DNA of 64,000 nt from Castanea sativa (GCF_040712315.1 NC_134020.1:52375751-52439750); one strand, 5' to 3'. Positions 1 to 11,345 are shown, numbered from the stretch's first letter. Notes: a model not told the origin generated them from the sequence alone. Translations and numbers: made by a program.

Positions 1-360
1 CAAGCTTCTAAAGTGAAAGAGCGGTGTCAAGATGGTGGAAGGCAACCACACTATCTCCTGTGAAGGCAACCACACTGTCTCCTGTGAATGCAACATGATA
101 TCGTCCAAATATAGAGCTAGCACAGTCATGGAACCAAAGCGAGAACTACAAAGGACCCCATCCCAATGGCAACAATCTGAGCTGGAATTCCATGAGTCTA
201 ACCGATACAATTCGCTTTCTGTTGAAGAAGTAGCATTGATGATGGAGGCTTTAAAGTGGAGAAGGGCTTGTTTTTGATGTTCAGGGCAAGAGAGAGAAGT
301 GGCGACGAAGGTGAGAAGTACAGGTAGTAGCAGTGGTAGTAGTAGGCTGAGTTTGGCCAT
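1..360 (-). CDS. LRR receptor-like protein, N-terminal part (gene continues beyond position 1)
   Basis: On the minus strand an ATG at 360-358 opens a frame of 120 codons with no stop before the window edge. The protein begins with a hydrophobic signal peptide (MAKLSLLLPLLLPVLLTF, likely cut after about residue 24). An LRR N-terminal cap follows: CPEHQKQALLHFK, then LDSWNSSSDCCHWDGVLC with the paired cysteines and tryptophans of that cap, then VLALYLDDI and LPSTILTPLFHFRSL leading into the first LRRs. This is the layout of plant receptor-like proteins (RLP class, Cf-9/RLP46 type), cell-surface receptors with extracellular LRRs, a membrane anchor and no kinase. The LRRs, anchor and tail lie outside, so an RLK with a kinase cannot be excluded. 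An internal direct repeat gives two copies of a VWLPS-containing stretch around residues 92-105. A TATA-like TATATTTAT lies near 433-445. Confidence 0.85.
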   Translation of the reverse strand, partial: MAKLSLLLPLLLPVLLTFVATSLSCPEHQKQALLHFKASIINATSSTESELYRLDSWNSSSDCCHWDGVLCSSRFGSMTVLALYLDDIMLHSQETVWLPSQEIVWLPSTILTPLFHFRSL

Positions 361-1112
361 TGTTGAGTGTTTTTCTTTCTTTGTTGGACTTGGAAGTTGG
401 GGGAGAAGTGCTCCTGCTTAGCTGTGGGTGTCGAATAAATATAGTAGTGATCGTGGACTAAGTCAAGTCAAGTCAACAATTAGTCCATGAATGAAGCCCC
501 AAAGGTCCACAAGCAATTACCGCGTGACAGCTGGAAGATATGATGGTTTGGCTTGTGATCTACTTCCGGTTCAAGAAAGATGCTAGGCATGACACTTTCT
601 GCTCTATCTCTTGTCATCTTCCAATAAATTGCTCCTTTATTTCTCTGTCTCTTGTTAGTACACTGTGTATTTCAGTATTAACTCCTTTAGCAGACTCCTC
701 CAGCTGCATGCCATCATTTAGAATTATATTTGATCTTTTTTTTAATCTATTTTTATATATTAATCGATTAATCCACTAATTTATCTTAATGATTAAGAGA
801 GAAAAGCTCATGGGTTGATCTAAGCTAGAAGTTGTGATAACTTCTAATTAATCCAGGTAGTTTTAATTTGATCCAATATTGACCTTAATCTATGAAGTCA
901 AACCCAAACTCAATTATGTAGCCAATACAGACCAAAGAATAAAAAATCAGACCCAACTTCACGTTCACGCTTGAATACTTTTCAGCCTTGCATTATTGTA
1001 ACTCTTGACCATCTTTGGCATTGTGCAACCAAACAGTTTTTACTTTATCTTCCTTTTAAGAACTTTACATGCAATTGTCTACATGGTCTCTTGTTGACTG
1101 GCCAAGCTTGTT
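361..1112. promoter_or_regulatory. upstream region of the receptor-like protein gene
   Basis: This non-coding stretch lies upstream of the minus-strand receptor gene. The segment at about 484-535 (CCATGAATGAAG, CCAAAGGTCC, GCGTGACAGC) recurs in diverged form at about 11202-11255. That suggests a second receptor gene promoter was once there. No other gene is seen. Confidence 0.4.
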
Positions 1113-3280
1113 TGCAGCGACGGACCCACAGCTACACGAAGGGGCCTTGGGCCCATGGCCCCCCTTGAATTTCTTGTTTCTTTATTTTCGAGAGAGGATT
1201 TATTATTTATATTCCCCAAAAATGTAAAGTTATTCCCCTAAATAATATATATATATATATAAAAGTTTTTTTTTAAAACCCATCTTTTATTTTTATTTTT
1301 TATAAGATGTGAATTTTGAAAATATGGCATATTTGGTAGCAGTGTTTTAGTATTATTGTTCAGTTTTCAGTGTTGTAGAAATATGTGTTTGAGTGTTATA
1401 GAAATATATGTCAAAAGTGTTATTGTTGTTTAAATATTGAAAATTCTTGTTTAAAAACGGGTGCCAAACAACCCCTATGGTTAGATTACATGTGCTTGTT
1501 ATATTCTTTTTGCTTATAAGATTTCAAAAATATTATAGATCAATAACTATGTCAATAAAGTCATATTTAGATTTTAAGCTTTTGTGATAAAGATTTATAC
1601 ATAAAAAATAAGTTTATTAATCGAATAATAAATAACACCTGATTGAAACGAAATTTGGTATGTATGTTAAGAACATATAGAAAATGCAATCTAATTATTA
1701 AATTTTCAAAATTTATATTCAATTAAAAAAAATAAGGAGAGTATAAAGAATTTCTTGTTCAAAAAATATGTGAAAGAACCCAATAAAAAAAAAGGTTAGG
1801 CGTCACAATTATGTGACTGATTGTAAGACTAAATATGCCAGTAAGGTGTGTTGTTTTTAATTATTAATTATTAATTTTTTCTATTGGTATTTTTAGAAAT
1901 GGTTTTTTTTTTTCTTTATTCAAATGACTTTTGTTGTTAAGTTGTTTGTGATCCAAAGTTAAAAGATTGATTCTTTTTAATTATTTATCCTTGGTAATAT
2001 TAATCAGTTTTTTAATTCCAAACTATTAAATATATAAATAGATAATATATATAGAAATTTATTTGTTTGGTAATTTATGGGAAATATAACTATAAAATTT
2101 GACTTTTTCAAAAGAAAAATACAAATAATCACAAAGTTATTTTGTGTGTTTTCTTTTATTTATTTATTATTTTTTATGGGATGTATTTTCTTTAATTGAT
2201 TGGTCAAAGAAATTTATTTAGAATAATGCTACAATTACTATAAAATTTAATATATAGGATTTACAAAAAAGATGTATCAATTTTTAAAACATAATAAAAA
2301 AGTATTATATTTTATATGTAGCGCCAATTATATTTATTATTACATTCATTTGTAAATATTTTGTAATGAAGTTGGAAGTAGGTTTGGTTTTTTTTAATTT
2401 ATTTATTATGTTATTGATGTGGTAGTAATCACGTTTATTGCCACATCAATTTGTAATTTTTTTTTAAAGAGCAAAAATTAAGCATGTTCCCCGATTAAAC
2501 TCAAGTATTGATCAATAAAATACAAACATCGTTATATTTTTCAAAGACAATTAATTTCAATATAACTATGTGTATGAATTTAATTGGGGAACTATATGTA
2601 TTACTTTTTTATTTTATTTATTTATTTATGATATGAACCATATGTATTACTTAAGTAACTATATCTAAAGTTTACCCTTTGTAAAACTAGTAGTAGCTTG
2701 AACAATTTTCTTGTTGATATTTTGCATTTTTATCCTTTTTTATATATTTTTTTATTTTAAGTTACACAAGTTAATTAAGATCCTAATTTTGTCTCTGCTT
2801 GTTCAGCAATTCTAGGACAACAACTTTTTTTTTTGTTACAATTTTGCCAAAATTTTAATATGATAAATTGAGAGTTGTTGCCTATCACTTCCACATGGAT
2901 TATCATTATTTTTTCTTCACCATCCATAAATTACTACATCAAAGTTGTGATAAAAAAAAAATAGTGATTCTAGATTTTCTTATCTTTGTTTGTAAATCAT
3001 CTTATTCAATGGAGTTTGGCTTTCCTCTAGTCTTTTTGTACATTAGAGATGACACAGGACTAACACTCAGCATAAAATATAGCTATGGGCCAATCTTGTC
3101 TCTTGTGCGCAAGATGGAAGCCTTATTCTGTTTAATAAACACTTTACATTTTATATTCTTTTTGGATAATTCAAATGAAATTTTCTACATTGGCTCTTGA
3201 TGCTTGTGCATTTAAATAAGCTTGTTTCTAATGTTGTAAAATAGTAGAAGCTCAAATTACCAAGATTGATTGTGAAAATA
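1113..3280. other. AT-rich intergenic DNA with transposon-like scraps
   Basis: No credible gene. At 1117-1165 there is a GC-rich GGACCCACAG / GGGCCTTGGGCCCATGGCCCC segment of the kind found at ends of degenerate plant transposons. About 1324-1480 has the look of a decayed MITE (TTTGGTAGCAGTGTTT and later GTGCCAAACAACCCC). The rest is A/T runs with stops in all frames. Confidence 0.4.
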
Positions 3281-3284
3281 TTTT

Positions 3285-4015
3285 AGGCTTGAGAAAAATC
3301 TCCAAACTAATCAATAGGAACGAAAAAAATAAATCCAAAAGAAAATAGATACAAAACACTAAGAATTTACGTAGTTCGGCAATAGCCTACATCTACGGGA
3401 GGCGACGAACAAATTTCACTATAACAAATTTGGGATAATACAAATTGGTGTAAAGACATTCTCACAAACCCAAATCCCAAATACACCCAAATAACTCTCT
3501 CTCATAAGTACAAAACCAAAGAACCAAATACAAACCAAAGAACCAATGGTTCACAGATACCAAATACCCAATACCATATACGAATTGCACACAAACCAAA
3601 GAGAGAGCCATAAATCAAATCCAAAAGTTGCAATGGACCAAGAGAGAGCAAATCACCAAACCGCAAAACCAAAACCAAATGGCAACAAACCTCTCTCACT
3701 ATTCGAAATTGCAATCCACAAATATCAAATAGCCAAATGAAGAGAGAGCCTTTTTCTCACACACTCTCATCTTTCTTTTTTTGTAGCAGCACTATGCTTA
3801 TATAGGAGACTTGAGTCGGCTAGTATATCCAAATCCAAGAAGGACTAGACTTCTTTTCCACAAAAAAAAAGAGAATCGCTCCTATTCCAAATTGAACTGG
3901 TAGACAAGACCTTTAATAAAGCTTGATAACTTCAAACAACAGTAACCTAAATTATCCAAATCCAAGAAGGAGTCGAACTCCTAATTCAAGCCATATTCTA
4001 CATCTAACTCATCTA
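3285..4015 (-). mobile_element. degenerate LTR-retrotransposon LTR
   Basis: Read on the minus strand this has a promoter-like TCTCCTATATAAGCAT (about 3796-3811). Downstream is a GGCTATTGCCGAACTACGTA block (3370-3390) of the kind common at the ends of plant LTRs. A long low-complexity CCAAA-rich section (3480-3735) lies between. No terminal duplication or internal gag/pol was recognised, so it is probably a solo or truncated LTR. Boundaries are approximate. Confidence 0.45.
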
Positions 4016-4039
4016 GTTTGCTTAAAATTAATTTTTTGT

Positions 4040-4262
4040 CCCTCCAAGTGTGAGTTTGGATAGCGGCAGGAGTGGCGTTTTGCGTGTCTGCATTTTTTTG
4101 GCTGGATCTTGTGCACTGTTTACGGGACTCACAAATATGGAATTTAGCAAACTTTTCTTTAAAATTGGGTCCCACAGCACTATTCACCTATTTAAAAATT
4201 ATTTTATTACAGTGTTTTTAGCAATAAATTTTTAATTTTTAACCATAAGTAATATCCAAAGA
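4040..4262. mobile_element. MITE-like element of unknown family
   Basis: The left side carries GTGAGTTTGGATAGCGGC and the right side ends AATATCCAAAGACCC, so GTTTGGAT and ATCCAAA form short inverted ends. The interior has CACTGTTTACGGGACTC and GGTCCCACAGCACTATTC. No clear target-site duplication could be assigned. A decayed non-autonomous DNA element is the best reading. Confidence 0.35.
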
Positions 4263-4283
4263 CCCTTAATCCTTACTTCCAAT

Positions 4284-4723
4284 CTCAACCTAAATCTCCC
4301 TGTCAACGTCCCTTTCGCCCCTTTCTCTCACTCCGATAAGCTTGGCCGTATCGCCGACTGGACCCGCATCAACTTCAACAACTAGAACCAGAACCGCTCC
4401 AAGAACCCTTCCGATTCCATCTTCAACTTCTCCAACGACGACTCCTTCCCTTCCCCCGGTGCCACCAATGACGACTCCTCCTTCCGTCTCGTCGACAGCA
4501 AGCCGCCACCTAAGTTCAAGTTCGGCTCAAAGTGGAGGTTCCAGCAACAGCGCTAGCTCCCTCAACGCCACGACGAGGAAGTCGAAGCCAAAATGCACGA
4601 GGCAGAGAAGGAACGCGCTTGCCGCGATCATCACTACAATAATAACCGCTCCAACACCAACAACATGATGCGCTGAGAGCCATTGAAATCCTCCGTCGAC
4701 ATCCAACCCGAATGGAACATGCT
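4284..4723 (+). pseudogene. eIF3d: eIF3 subunit d pseudogene (N-terminal fragment)
   Basis: One reading frame translates to a clear relative of plant translation initiation factor 3 subunit d: VPFAPFSHSDKLGRIADWTR, then RSKNPSDSIFNFSNDDSFP, DDSSFRLVDSKPPP, FGSKWRFQQQR, an RDEE-type acidic stretch, and finally SSVDIQPEWNML. Three in-frame stops interrupt it (4383-4385, 4554-4556, 4674-4676). Homology stops abruptly after the PEWNML motif, where AT-rich DNA begins. It covers roughly residues 25-175 of a protein of about 560-590 residues and lacks the cap-binding region. It is a non-functional copy. Whether it came by retroposition or by capture in a DNA element cannot be decided, because no poly(A) tract or complete 3' end is present. 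Confidence 0.85.
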
Positions 4724-4834
4724 TGTTCTTATTTTTATTAAATTTTTAACTCATATTTTTTCTTTTGCTAAAATTGAGAAATAAATATTTCAAATTATAA
4801 TCTGATGTGGCATGAGTGATGAGTGTTACAACGA

Positions 4835-5330
4835 ATTTTTAATAATATTTTAATCCCTCCGTTAGTCACCTTAGTTATTTCCATCTGTGGACTGACGGAA
4901 AAGACTAAAATAACACACGTTAATTGGTTTAGGGACTAAAAGTGGTGAAATGAAAATGTAGGGACCAAAATGGAAAAAGCCAAAATGTAAAGACTAAAAG
5001 TGCATTTACGCCTAAAAGTTTTGTACGAAACAAAAAGTAGAAAAAAAGAAAAATAAAAACAAGGTACTCAACTTTGTTAAGATCGAGTACTATAAAGAAG
5101 TACTCGATTTCCGCAATATCGAGTACCACATTGTTTTTTAATCCCTTAAATTCTAGTGTCAGTAGTGCCACGCTGGTGACTCACCTAAGAACTCGAGTTC
5201 ACTGAACTCAAGTACTATTTAGAACTCGATTTTGTGAAACTTGAGTACTAAGAAAGTGGTAGATTGCTAAATATTTTCAAAACAATGCTAGTTTGCCACA
5301 ATTTTGCCAAAACGTGGTATTTGGCTATTT
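4835..5330. repeat. decayed transposon sequence with clustered TCGAGTAC motifs
   Basis: 4850-4990 contains the TTAGGGACTAAAA / GTAGGGACCAAAA phrases of a common plant element (similar phrases at 26.7-27.0 kb). 5065-5255 holds at least eight variants of GAGTACT / AGTACTCGA in both orientations. No gene. Confidence 0.35.
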
Positions 5331-5488
5331 TCACCCCAATCCCTAAGTTGGTTTGTTTGAAAAGAGGATCTTGATACGTTAAAAGAATGGTATGTGATCA
5401 CGTCAATTAATAAGTGGGTCTACATTAGACTCTAAAGGGATTTTAATGGGCTCTGAAATCCCAGTAGTTAGGATATTTCACTCATAAT

Positions 5489-6260
5489 TAGGGATGGCAA
5501 TGGGGCGGGGTGGGGCGGGGCCGAAGGATGGGATCTTCGCCCCCGTCCCCCCCCCCCACCCCACCCCGCATGACGGGAAAAATTTATTGCCCCATCCCTA
5601 CCCCTTAAGGCCCCGCGAAGCCCCGCCCTACATCGTAAAACTTTATTTTTTGTTAATTTTCCCTATAACTATTACCATTTTTTCAAATAAAATGACATGT
5701 TTCAATATTAAAAATATACTTGAAATTATAAATAAATTTATCCTATCAAATCAAACTAATTTTTAGCAAAAACTAAATAATATTATCTAAATGTTTAACA
5801 ACACAATGTCACAACAAAAATCTCATAGTATGACACAAAAATCTCATATTATGTTAATGATGAAAAGTAAGTTGAGAAAGACATATGAATCATGAATGAA
5901 AAGACAAAAAAAAAGAGTTAAAATTGGTAACTTATTTCCAACTTTGCTTGAGAGAAAAAAGAGGTATAACCATGTTAGGTAGAATAAAATAAACTAATGA
6001 TATTTTTGTTTAAATAGTAGGATTTTAGAGTATGAAAAAATTACAACTTAATTCTTATTAACGCGGGGATGGGGCAGAGTGGGGCGGGGTGAGGCGGGGT
6101 GGGTCTAAAAGGTGTAAACCCATCCCCGCCCCGCCCCGTGGTGCGGGTCTAAAATCTCACCCTATCCCCGCCCCATCACCTTTGCGAGGCGGGAAAAACC
6201 CGCACGGGGCGAAGCGAGGAAGGGCGGGTCAAGCGGGGCGGGGAAAAATTGCCATCCCTA
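5489..6260. mobile_element. non-autonomous hAT element (772 bp) with 8-bp TSD
   Basis: The ends are terminal inverted repeats, TAGGGATGGCAAT at the left and ATTGCCATCCCTA at the right. They are flanked by a perfect 8-bp target duplication CTCATAAT (5481-5488 and 6261-6268). An 8-bp duplication and TAGGG-type ends are hallmarks of the hAT superfamily. The outer ~150 bp on each side are extremely G/C-rich (GGGGCGGGG and CCCCGCCCC strings able to pair with each other), while the core is AT-rich. No transposase is encoded, so it would have depended on a hAT transposase elsewhere. Confidence 0.85.
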
Positions 6261-6269
6261 CTCATAATC

Positions 6270-7029
6270 ACATTCCTTCCTATGGCTCCATAAGCTCATT
6301 AAGTTGGATATCTTAATTTTCATTTTTTTAAAAAATATTTACTTCTTTTTTGTCATTGATAGATGGGAGAGAGAAATTTGAATCAAGTATTTTTTTTATT
6401 GAAAACATCTAAAAATGTTGACTAGTTGAATTATAAAAGTCTTGGCAGAAAAAATATCTTCATTCTTGTTTCCTTTATAATGTATCATTTTCTTTGTTAA
6501 TAAACTAGTTGTGATCTTTAATAAATGGCAGTAATAAATGCCAAATGCATAGAAACTATAGCAACTAGCTCATTAAGAAGGATTTTGTTAGTGAGTGTTC
6601 TTAGAGTATTTGTTAATAGACTATTTTTAAAAAGTTTTAATACGGCCACTTTCATGAGAAAATATAAGAACACTGTCAAAAAAGTTAATTACATTTTTTT
6701 TTAATAATTTTTTTTAAATAGTTCTTAAACCAATATCCTTAAGCATTCGTTAACTTTTTGCCAAAAAGAAATCAAATTAACCAAAAAGCAACAACACTAA
6801 AATAAAGAGAAAAAAGCCTCACTGGCTACTAAACTACAACATAAAACAACAATTTAACAATAAAAAATTAACATAGAAGGGATCCTAACAGCATAACATC
6901 CTTCACTGAACAATGTTCTTAACCTCAGTTTTAGCTGCTAATTTGACCACTTATAGAAGTAATAGTTTTCATAAACTCCACTTCACCTCCTATTTCAGCA
7001 TTGAGAACGCTTTTATTTTTATTTTTTAT
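6270..7029. other. intergenic, no gene seen
   Basis: AT-rich DNA. The AATGCATAGAAACTATA segment at about 6545-6580 recurs at about 7563-7600, probably from the receptor-gene duplication that left the relict between them. Confidence 0.35.
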
Positions 7030-7345
7030 CCCTCCAGATATGAACTAATTTGGTCAAATTGTCAAAGCCATCACGTGGCAATTCTCCTCGTATTAGATTG
7101 ATGGACAAGCTCGTGGAGGTGCATCCATGAAGCTTCTAATCATGTGAAAGAGCGGTGTCAAGATGGTTGAAGGCAGCCACAGTGAATACCACGTGATATT
7201 GCTCAAATATAGAGCTAGCACAGTCTTGGAACCAAAGTGAGAACTACAAATGACCCTAATCCAGTGGCAACAATCTAAGCTGGAATTCCATGAATCTAAC
7301 CGTTTCAAAGTGCTTTTTGTTGAAGCTGTAGCATTGATGATGGAA
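7030..7345 (-). pseudogene. receptor-like protein relict (LRR N-terminal cap)
   Basis: On the minus strand from about 7342 the translation SIINATASTKSTLKRLDSWN, then SSLDCCHWIRVICSSHFGSK and LPSTILTPLF, matches the receptor-like protein at 1-360 almost residue for residue. It lacks the signal peptide and the first part of the cap, and the DNA match breaks near 7342. A stop follows ACPSI (near 7099). In another frame the homology resumes as LIRGELPRDGFDNLTKLVHI, a normal first LRR, before a stop near 7030. It is therefore truncated at both ends and frameshifted: a dead paralogue. Confidence 0.8.
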
Positions 7346-8318
7346 CATACGAAATAGTAGGAATTCAAATAGTATTTTTGTTTTTTTAAAATACCAAACA
7401 ATTCAAATACTTGGCTTCATTTAAAATTTTTTATTTTTATTTTTTATAGCTTGGAACATACGAAATAATAGGAATTGTGTTATTATGCGTTTTAAAAAAA
7501 ATGTTATCTTTTGAGAATGTGAAGGAAAGCCTATTGTAGCTATGGTGAAGAAGAGATGACAATAATGAATGCTGAATGCATAGAAACTATATCAACTAGC
7601 AGTAAAGTTGTCCACTACTGTCCATATGTTATCATCTCATCAAATAAAGTAGTAAATGGTTAGTAGAAGTTTCTTTCAAAAGAATTAATACACTGACTCG
7701 TCTCTTTCGATGGAATCAGTTTAGTTCAATTTTGGTAACTTCTTTTTCAGTAAAATAATTTTTTTTTTAAAATGGAGAAGTGTGTTTTGACAAGATTCGA
7801 AATGGCTGATATGCATGCATGCATGCAGCAGCAGCAGCATATCTCCATGGATCATATAAACAAAGCTTTTGGTAAAATCCTTTCAGGGATGTGGTCATGT
7901 ATTATTGTGCTTAATTTTTGCAAGTTTTCTTTGTCAGACACTCATAGTTTTTCAATTTTAGTAGAAACACACAATATGATCTAGTATATAAATTAAATTT
8001 ATAAACTAAATAACATATTAGATATTTTGTACTTCCACTTAAACATCTGTCTGACAGTCTAATTGTGTGAACAAACTTTTTAGTCTTTTTTAATTAACAA
8101 ATCAAAGGGTGTTGAAGGTGGAATAAAATTATAAAAATCCTTTGGTTGTTCTAATTTGAGTATTCACACCACACATACTGTTTTTTTCCTCTCCATATAA
8201 TATATTTAAAATTTAAAATGAAAAAAAAAAAATCAAATACATGATATAAAGTAGATGGTGGAATATAGAATGTAACAAAGAGTGAGACAAAGAAATTTTA
8301 TGAGTAATGGTGGGATCA
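7346..8318. other. intergenic, no gene seen
   Basis: AT-rich. A short (GCAT)n(GCA)n microsatellite lies near 7811-7838. Nothing codes convincingly. Confidence 0.4.
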
Positions 8319-8440
8319 CAATTTTTGCCACAACTTGCTCACATGGCATGTCGCGAGTACTGAAATAAAAATAATATGTTCACAACTCTATCACTCACGA
8401 CTTGCCACGTGAGCAAATTGTGGCAAAAAATATAGTTCTA
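8319..8440. repeat. short hairpin MITE-like inverted repeat
   Basis: Left arm TTTTTGCCACAACTTGCTCA with CATGGCATGTCGCGAGT, and right arm ACTCACGACTTGCCACGTG with AGCAAATTGTGGCAAAAA, are near-perfect inverted copies of about 37 bp around a ~45-bp loop. This is a small foldback element. No target duplication was resolved. Confidence 0.6.
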
Positions 8441-8756
8441 GCATTTTCCAAATTTTATTGGGAAAAATGATAATGACATTCACATAATCATAATCTTGTT
8501 TATGACTGGGTAGGGGGCGAAATTTCTTTATAAAATTTCCATCTATAATATCTTCTTGTTGAACTTAGAATTAGAAAGTTTGAATTTAAGGGTTGGGAAG
8601 AGTACTGGGCTAGTTGTGGCTAGTCAAGTCAATTAAACGGTTGATAAGTCCCCAAGACAAGTGGCCAGAGCCTGGAAGCCAATTTCTCGTTGTTTGGTTG
8701 TGCGATGTGATCTCGTTGTTTGGTTTTTCAAACACGCGTGTTTGAAAAACCAAAAA

Positions 8757-9089
8757 ACTATACCGATCCCAATCTGCAATATAGTTATGTTTCTTTGTTC
8801 TTTAGTTCTTGGACGTGGATTGAATTGGATGGTTATGAAAACTAGGCTGGGAGAAGGAGAGAAAAAAAGGGCAAAGACTTGACTCAGCGGCTATAGAAAT
8901 TAAGAAACTTGACTTACACAAAATGTGATAAAAAATTTAATATATCAACATTACCAAAAAAACTATACCAATCCTGATCTGCAACATGGCTGAGTTTAGT
9001 GACTTTCGCTATTGTTACGTTTCTTTCTTCTTTAATTGTTGGATGTGGATTTAATTGGATGGTTATGAAAATTAGGCTGGGACTGGAAG

Positions 9090-9120
<31 letters not shown>

Positions 9121-9204
9121 AAAGAATTGACTTAGTGGCGGATTTAGAAACTTAAATTACACAAAATGTAATAAAATAAATAACTTAATATATCAACGTC
9201 ACCG

Positions 9205-9241
<37 letters not shown>

Positions 9242-9272
9242 CCAATCCCATTCTGCAACATGGTTGAGTTGC
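8757..9272. repeat. diverged tandem duplication (2 units plus a partial third)
   Basis: Unit 1 (about 8757-8963) and unit 2 (about 8964-9235) share in order ACTATACC(G/A)ATCC, GGATGTGGATT(T/G)AATTGG, ATGGTTATGAAAA, TAGGCTGGGA, ACACAAAATGT and AATATATCAAC. A partial third copy starts at about 9238 (ATACCAATCCCATTCTGCAA). In unit 2 two long A-runs (about 9089-9119 and 9206-9237) have expanded at the places where unit 1 has short A-runs. Confidence 0.65.
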
Positions 9273-9799
9273 AGACCGACGTGATACTCGGAAAAATTTG
9301 ACAATTTGTTTTTTTGTTAAGTGAAAAATGAAAATAGTATATAAGATTTATAAGTGTTAGTTCTAAACACTTCTTAAAATTATGTGATTATTTTCTAACA
9401 AATAATAATTGATACAATATATTAGATTTTCTAAATTATGCTATTTATATTTGTCATTTGAAAGCATTTTAAATTTTGTAAGTTTTTCTTTTTTTTTTTT
9501 TTGGTCTAGGAAACATAATGCATTTCACATTTAATTATTATATAAGGCGAGATATCTTGTAAATAATGTAATGTTTGGTTGGAATTTGTTTTCAGTACTC
9601 CTTATAAATGGTTAATCATATATACTTTTTGAATGACCTAAAAATAGCTGATATAAATAAATTCATCACTTAAAATAAGAAAAATATAATTTTATAAGAA
9701 TTTACGAACATTACACTGAAAAAGTGACATAGATGTTAATGAAGCAGTTCATCTTTCTACACAAACTTCTCCTCCTAAAGCATCACAAAAATAGATTGA
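9273..9799. other. intergenic, no gene seen
   Basis: AT-rich DNA with a T-run near 9488-9502. No coding signal. Confidence 0.4.
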
Positions 9800-10021
9800 A
9801 GTGAATTGAATTAACCAAAGTAGACCGAAATAGACACTAATGAAGCGAAATTGTCCAAAGTGGACAAAAGTAGAACAAAATGACCGAAGTGGACCAAAAA
9901 CACTGAAGTGGACCGAAGTGAACTAAAAGTACCAAACTTGATCAAAATGTCATGCCAACGTAACTTAATTAAAGCGTACCAATAATAAATATTACGCTTC
10001 AATTTTTAAATATTATATAGA
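9800..10021 (-). mobile_element. Helitron-like 5' end with internal GACCGAAGTGGA repeats
   Basis: On the minus strand the sequence starts at 10021 with TCTATATAATATTTAAAAAT and continues TTGAAGCGTAATATTTATT. It resembles known plant Helitron 5' ends and the element ending at 50770, and it sits after an A as Helitrons do. 9810-9935 is a degenerate array of ~10-12-bp units around AAAGTGGACCGAA. No matching CTAG-type 3' end was found. Confidence 0.45.
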
Positions 10022-11194
10022 TACGAGTCTCTCTGTCTTTTAAGACTCTTCTTTCGAACCATACAACATTCTATAGCTGCTCAAGTTAGTGGGCTCAAGC
10101 CCCGCCAATCAACATGGAATAATTGAGATAAGTACAAAAATGTAATAAAGACTATAAAGGTGTATGAAGAAAGCCAGGTTGCATCAATAATGATGGCTAA
10201 ATAGGTCCAAATTATGAAAAACTATAGTTATTGAACTAACTAGAACCAAGTATACCATCATATTTCAACAATTTTTTTTTTCTTTAGAAAAAATGTTGAA
10301 GAGGGAGATTTGAATCTTAGATGCATCTATTATAATTATTAGGAGTTGTCGATTAAATTATAAAACTCTTGGTATATTTCAACAAAGTATATAAATACCA
10401 TTCAATGCATATGCTTTTTTACTATCCACTCATTTTTTATAAACCATGTATACCTCGTTTAAACTTTAAACTAAAACTTATTGTTGTATGTACTTCCTCA
10501 AATGGAAACATACAATTTCTTTTATACAATAATTATGAAAATCGTTAGATTATTCTATAATAGAAAAACGTGATACTTCATCATTTTCACAGTAATGGTG
10601 AATAGATTCGCTACTCTACTAGAGAAAAAAATATCACGTCACTGTACTCTTAGAGTACTAAATAAGTGCATGATAATTACATGCTAGACTTTCCCTTCCA
10701 TAACCATATTTTTTAAATTACAACTTCAAGTTTTTTCCAAAATGCACTTTGAGGGAACCAAGAATTTTCAAATAGAATTAATGGAACTTGGGCCTAACAC
10801 GGCCCAAGTTCAAAAATTGAACTTTCATAGCTTTGCGACCATGGCCCAAGCTAAAGCAGCTGCCGTCAGTAGGTGACTGGCTGACTGCTGTATAAATAGT
10901 CAGCCCATATGTTATTAGGCTACATGAGCCATACAACCATACAAGTAAGGCAATTAGGTAGTTTCTTTGTAATCAAATTGAAATTTTCAATTTTTTTTAC
11001 AATGCACACATCACATATGATAATTTTTAAGGACCAAACATACACAATAGTTTTTTTATGAGTGAAAAAGCTTTTCAAATTATAAAAATTAAAAGTAGAA
11101 TTTAACCCAAATAATATTTTTTCACCCTGTTTTTTTTTTTTTTTTTTTTTTTGAATGATTCAACAATTAAATATGCATAAATAAAGCAGGTACC
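10022..11194. other. intergenic with an LTR-like promoter segment
   Basis: About 10780-11010 has GGGCCTAACACGGCCC, a TATA element GTATAAATAG near 10890 and a downstream TTTGTAATCAAATTG. This resembles a plant LTR with its promoter, but no ends were fixed. Otherwise no gene. Confidence 0.35.
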
Positions 11195-11345
11195 ATAAGC
11201 CCATGAATGAAGGCCCAAAGGTCCCAAGCAAGTACAGCGTGACAGCCCCTCATGACAAAAGTGAAAGTAGATAAGGCTCCCTTTGATCCACAAGCAAGTA
11301 CCATCGGATAGAATCTCTTCGTTTACAGGGACCAACATATCCACA
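11195..11345. repeat. copy of receptor-gene upstream region
   Basis: CCATGAATGAAGGCCCAAAG, then AAGCAAGTACAGCGTGACAGC, matches the upstream region of the receptor-like protein gene (about 484-535) at roughly 80-85% by eye. A second CACAAGCAAGTACC block follows near 11290. It is probably left from receptor-gene duplication. Confidence 0.5.

Noticed and set aside
4342..4668. Open frame of 108 codons rich in Thr/Ser/Pro
   Set aside because: It is a shadow frame of the eIF3d pseudogene; the true homology lies in a different frame and is broken by stops.
5494..6316. Open frames in the G/C-rich ends of the hAT element
   Set aside because: They come from GGGGCGGGG-type terminal sequence and have no domain.
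7798..7840. Possible regulatory (CATG)n element
   Set aside because: Simple sequence repeat without any gene beside it.
7772..7984. Frame with a QQQQ run after a GCATGCATGCAGCAGCAGCAG microsatellite
   Set aside because: Microsatellite translation only; no conserved sequence around it.
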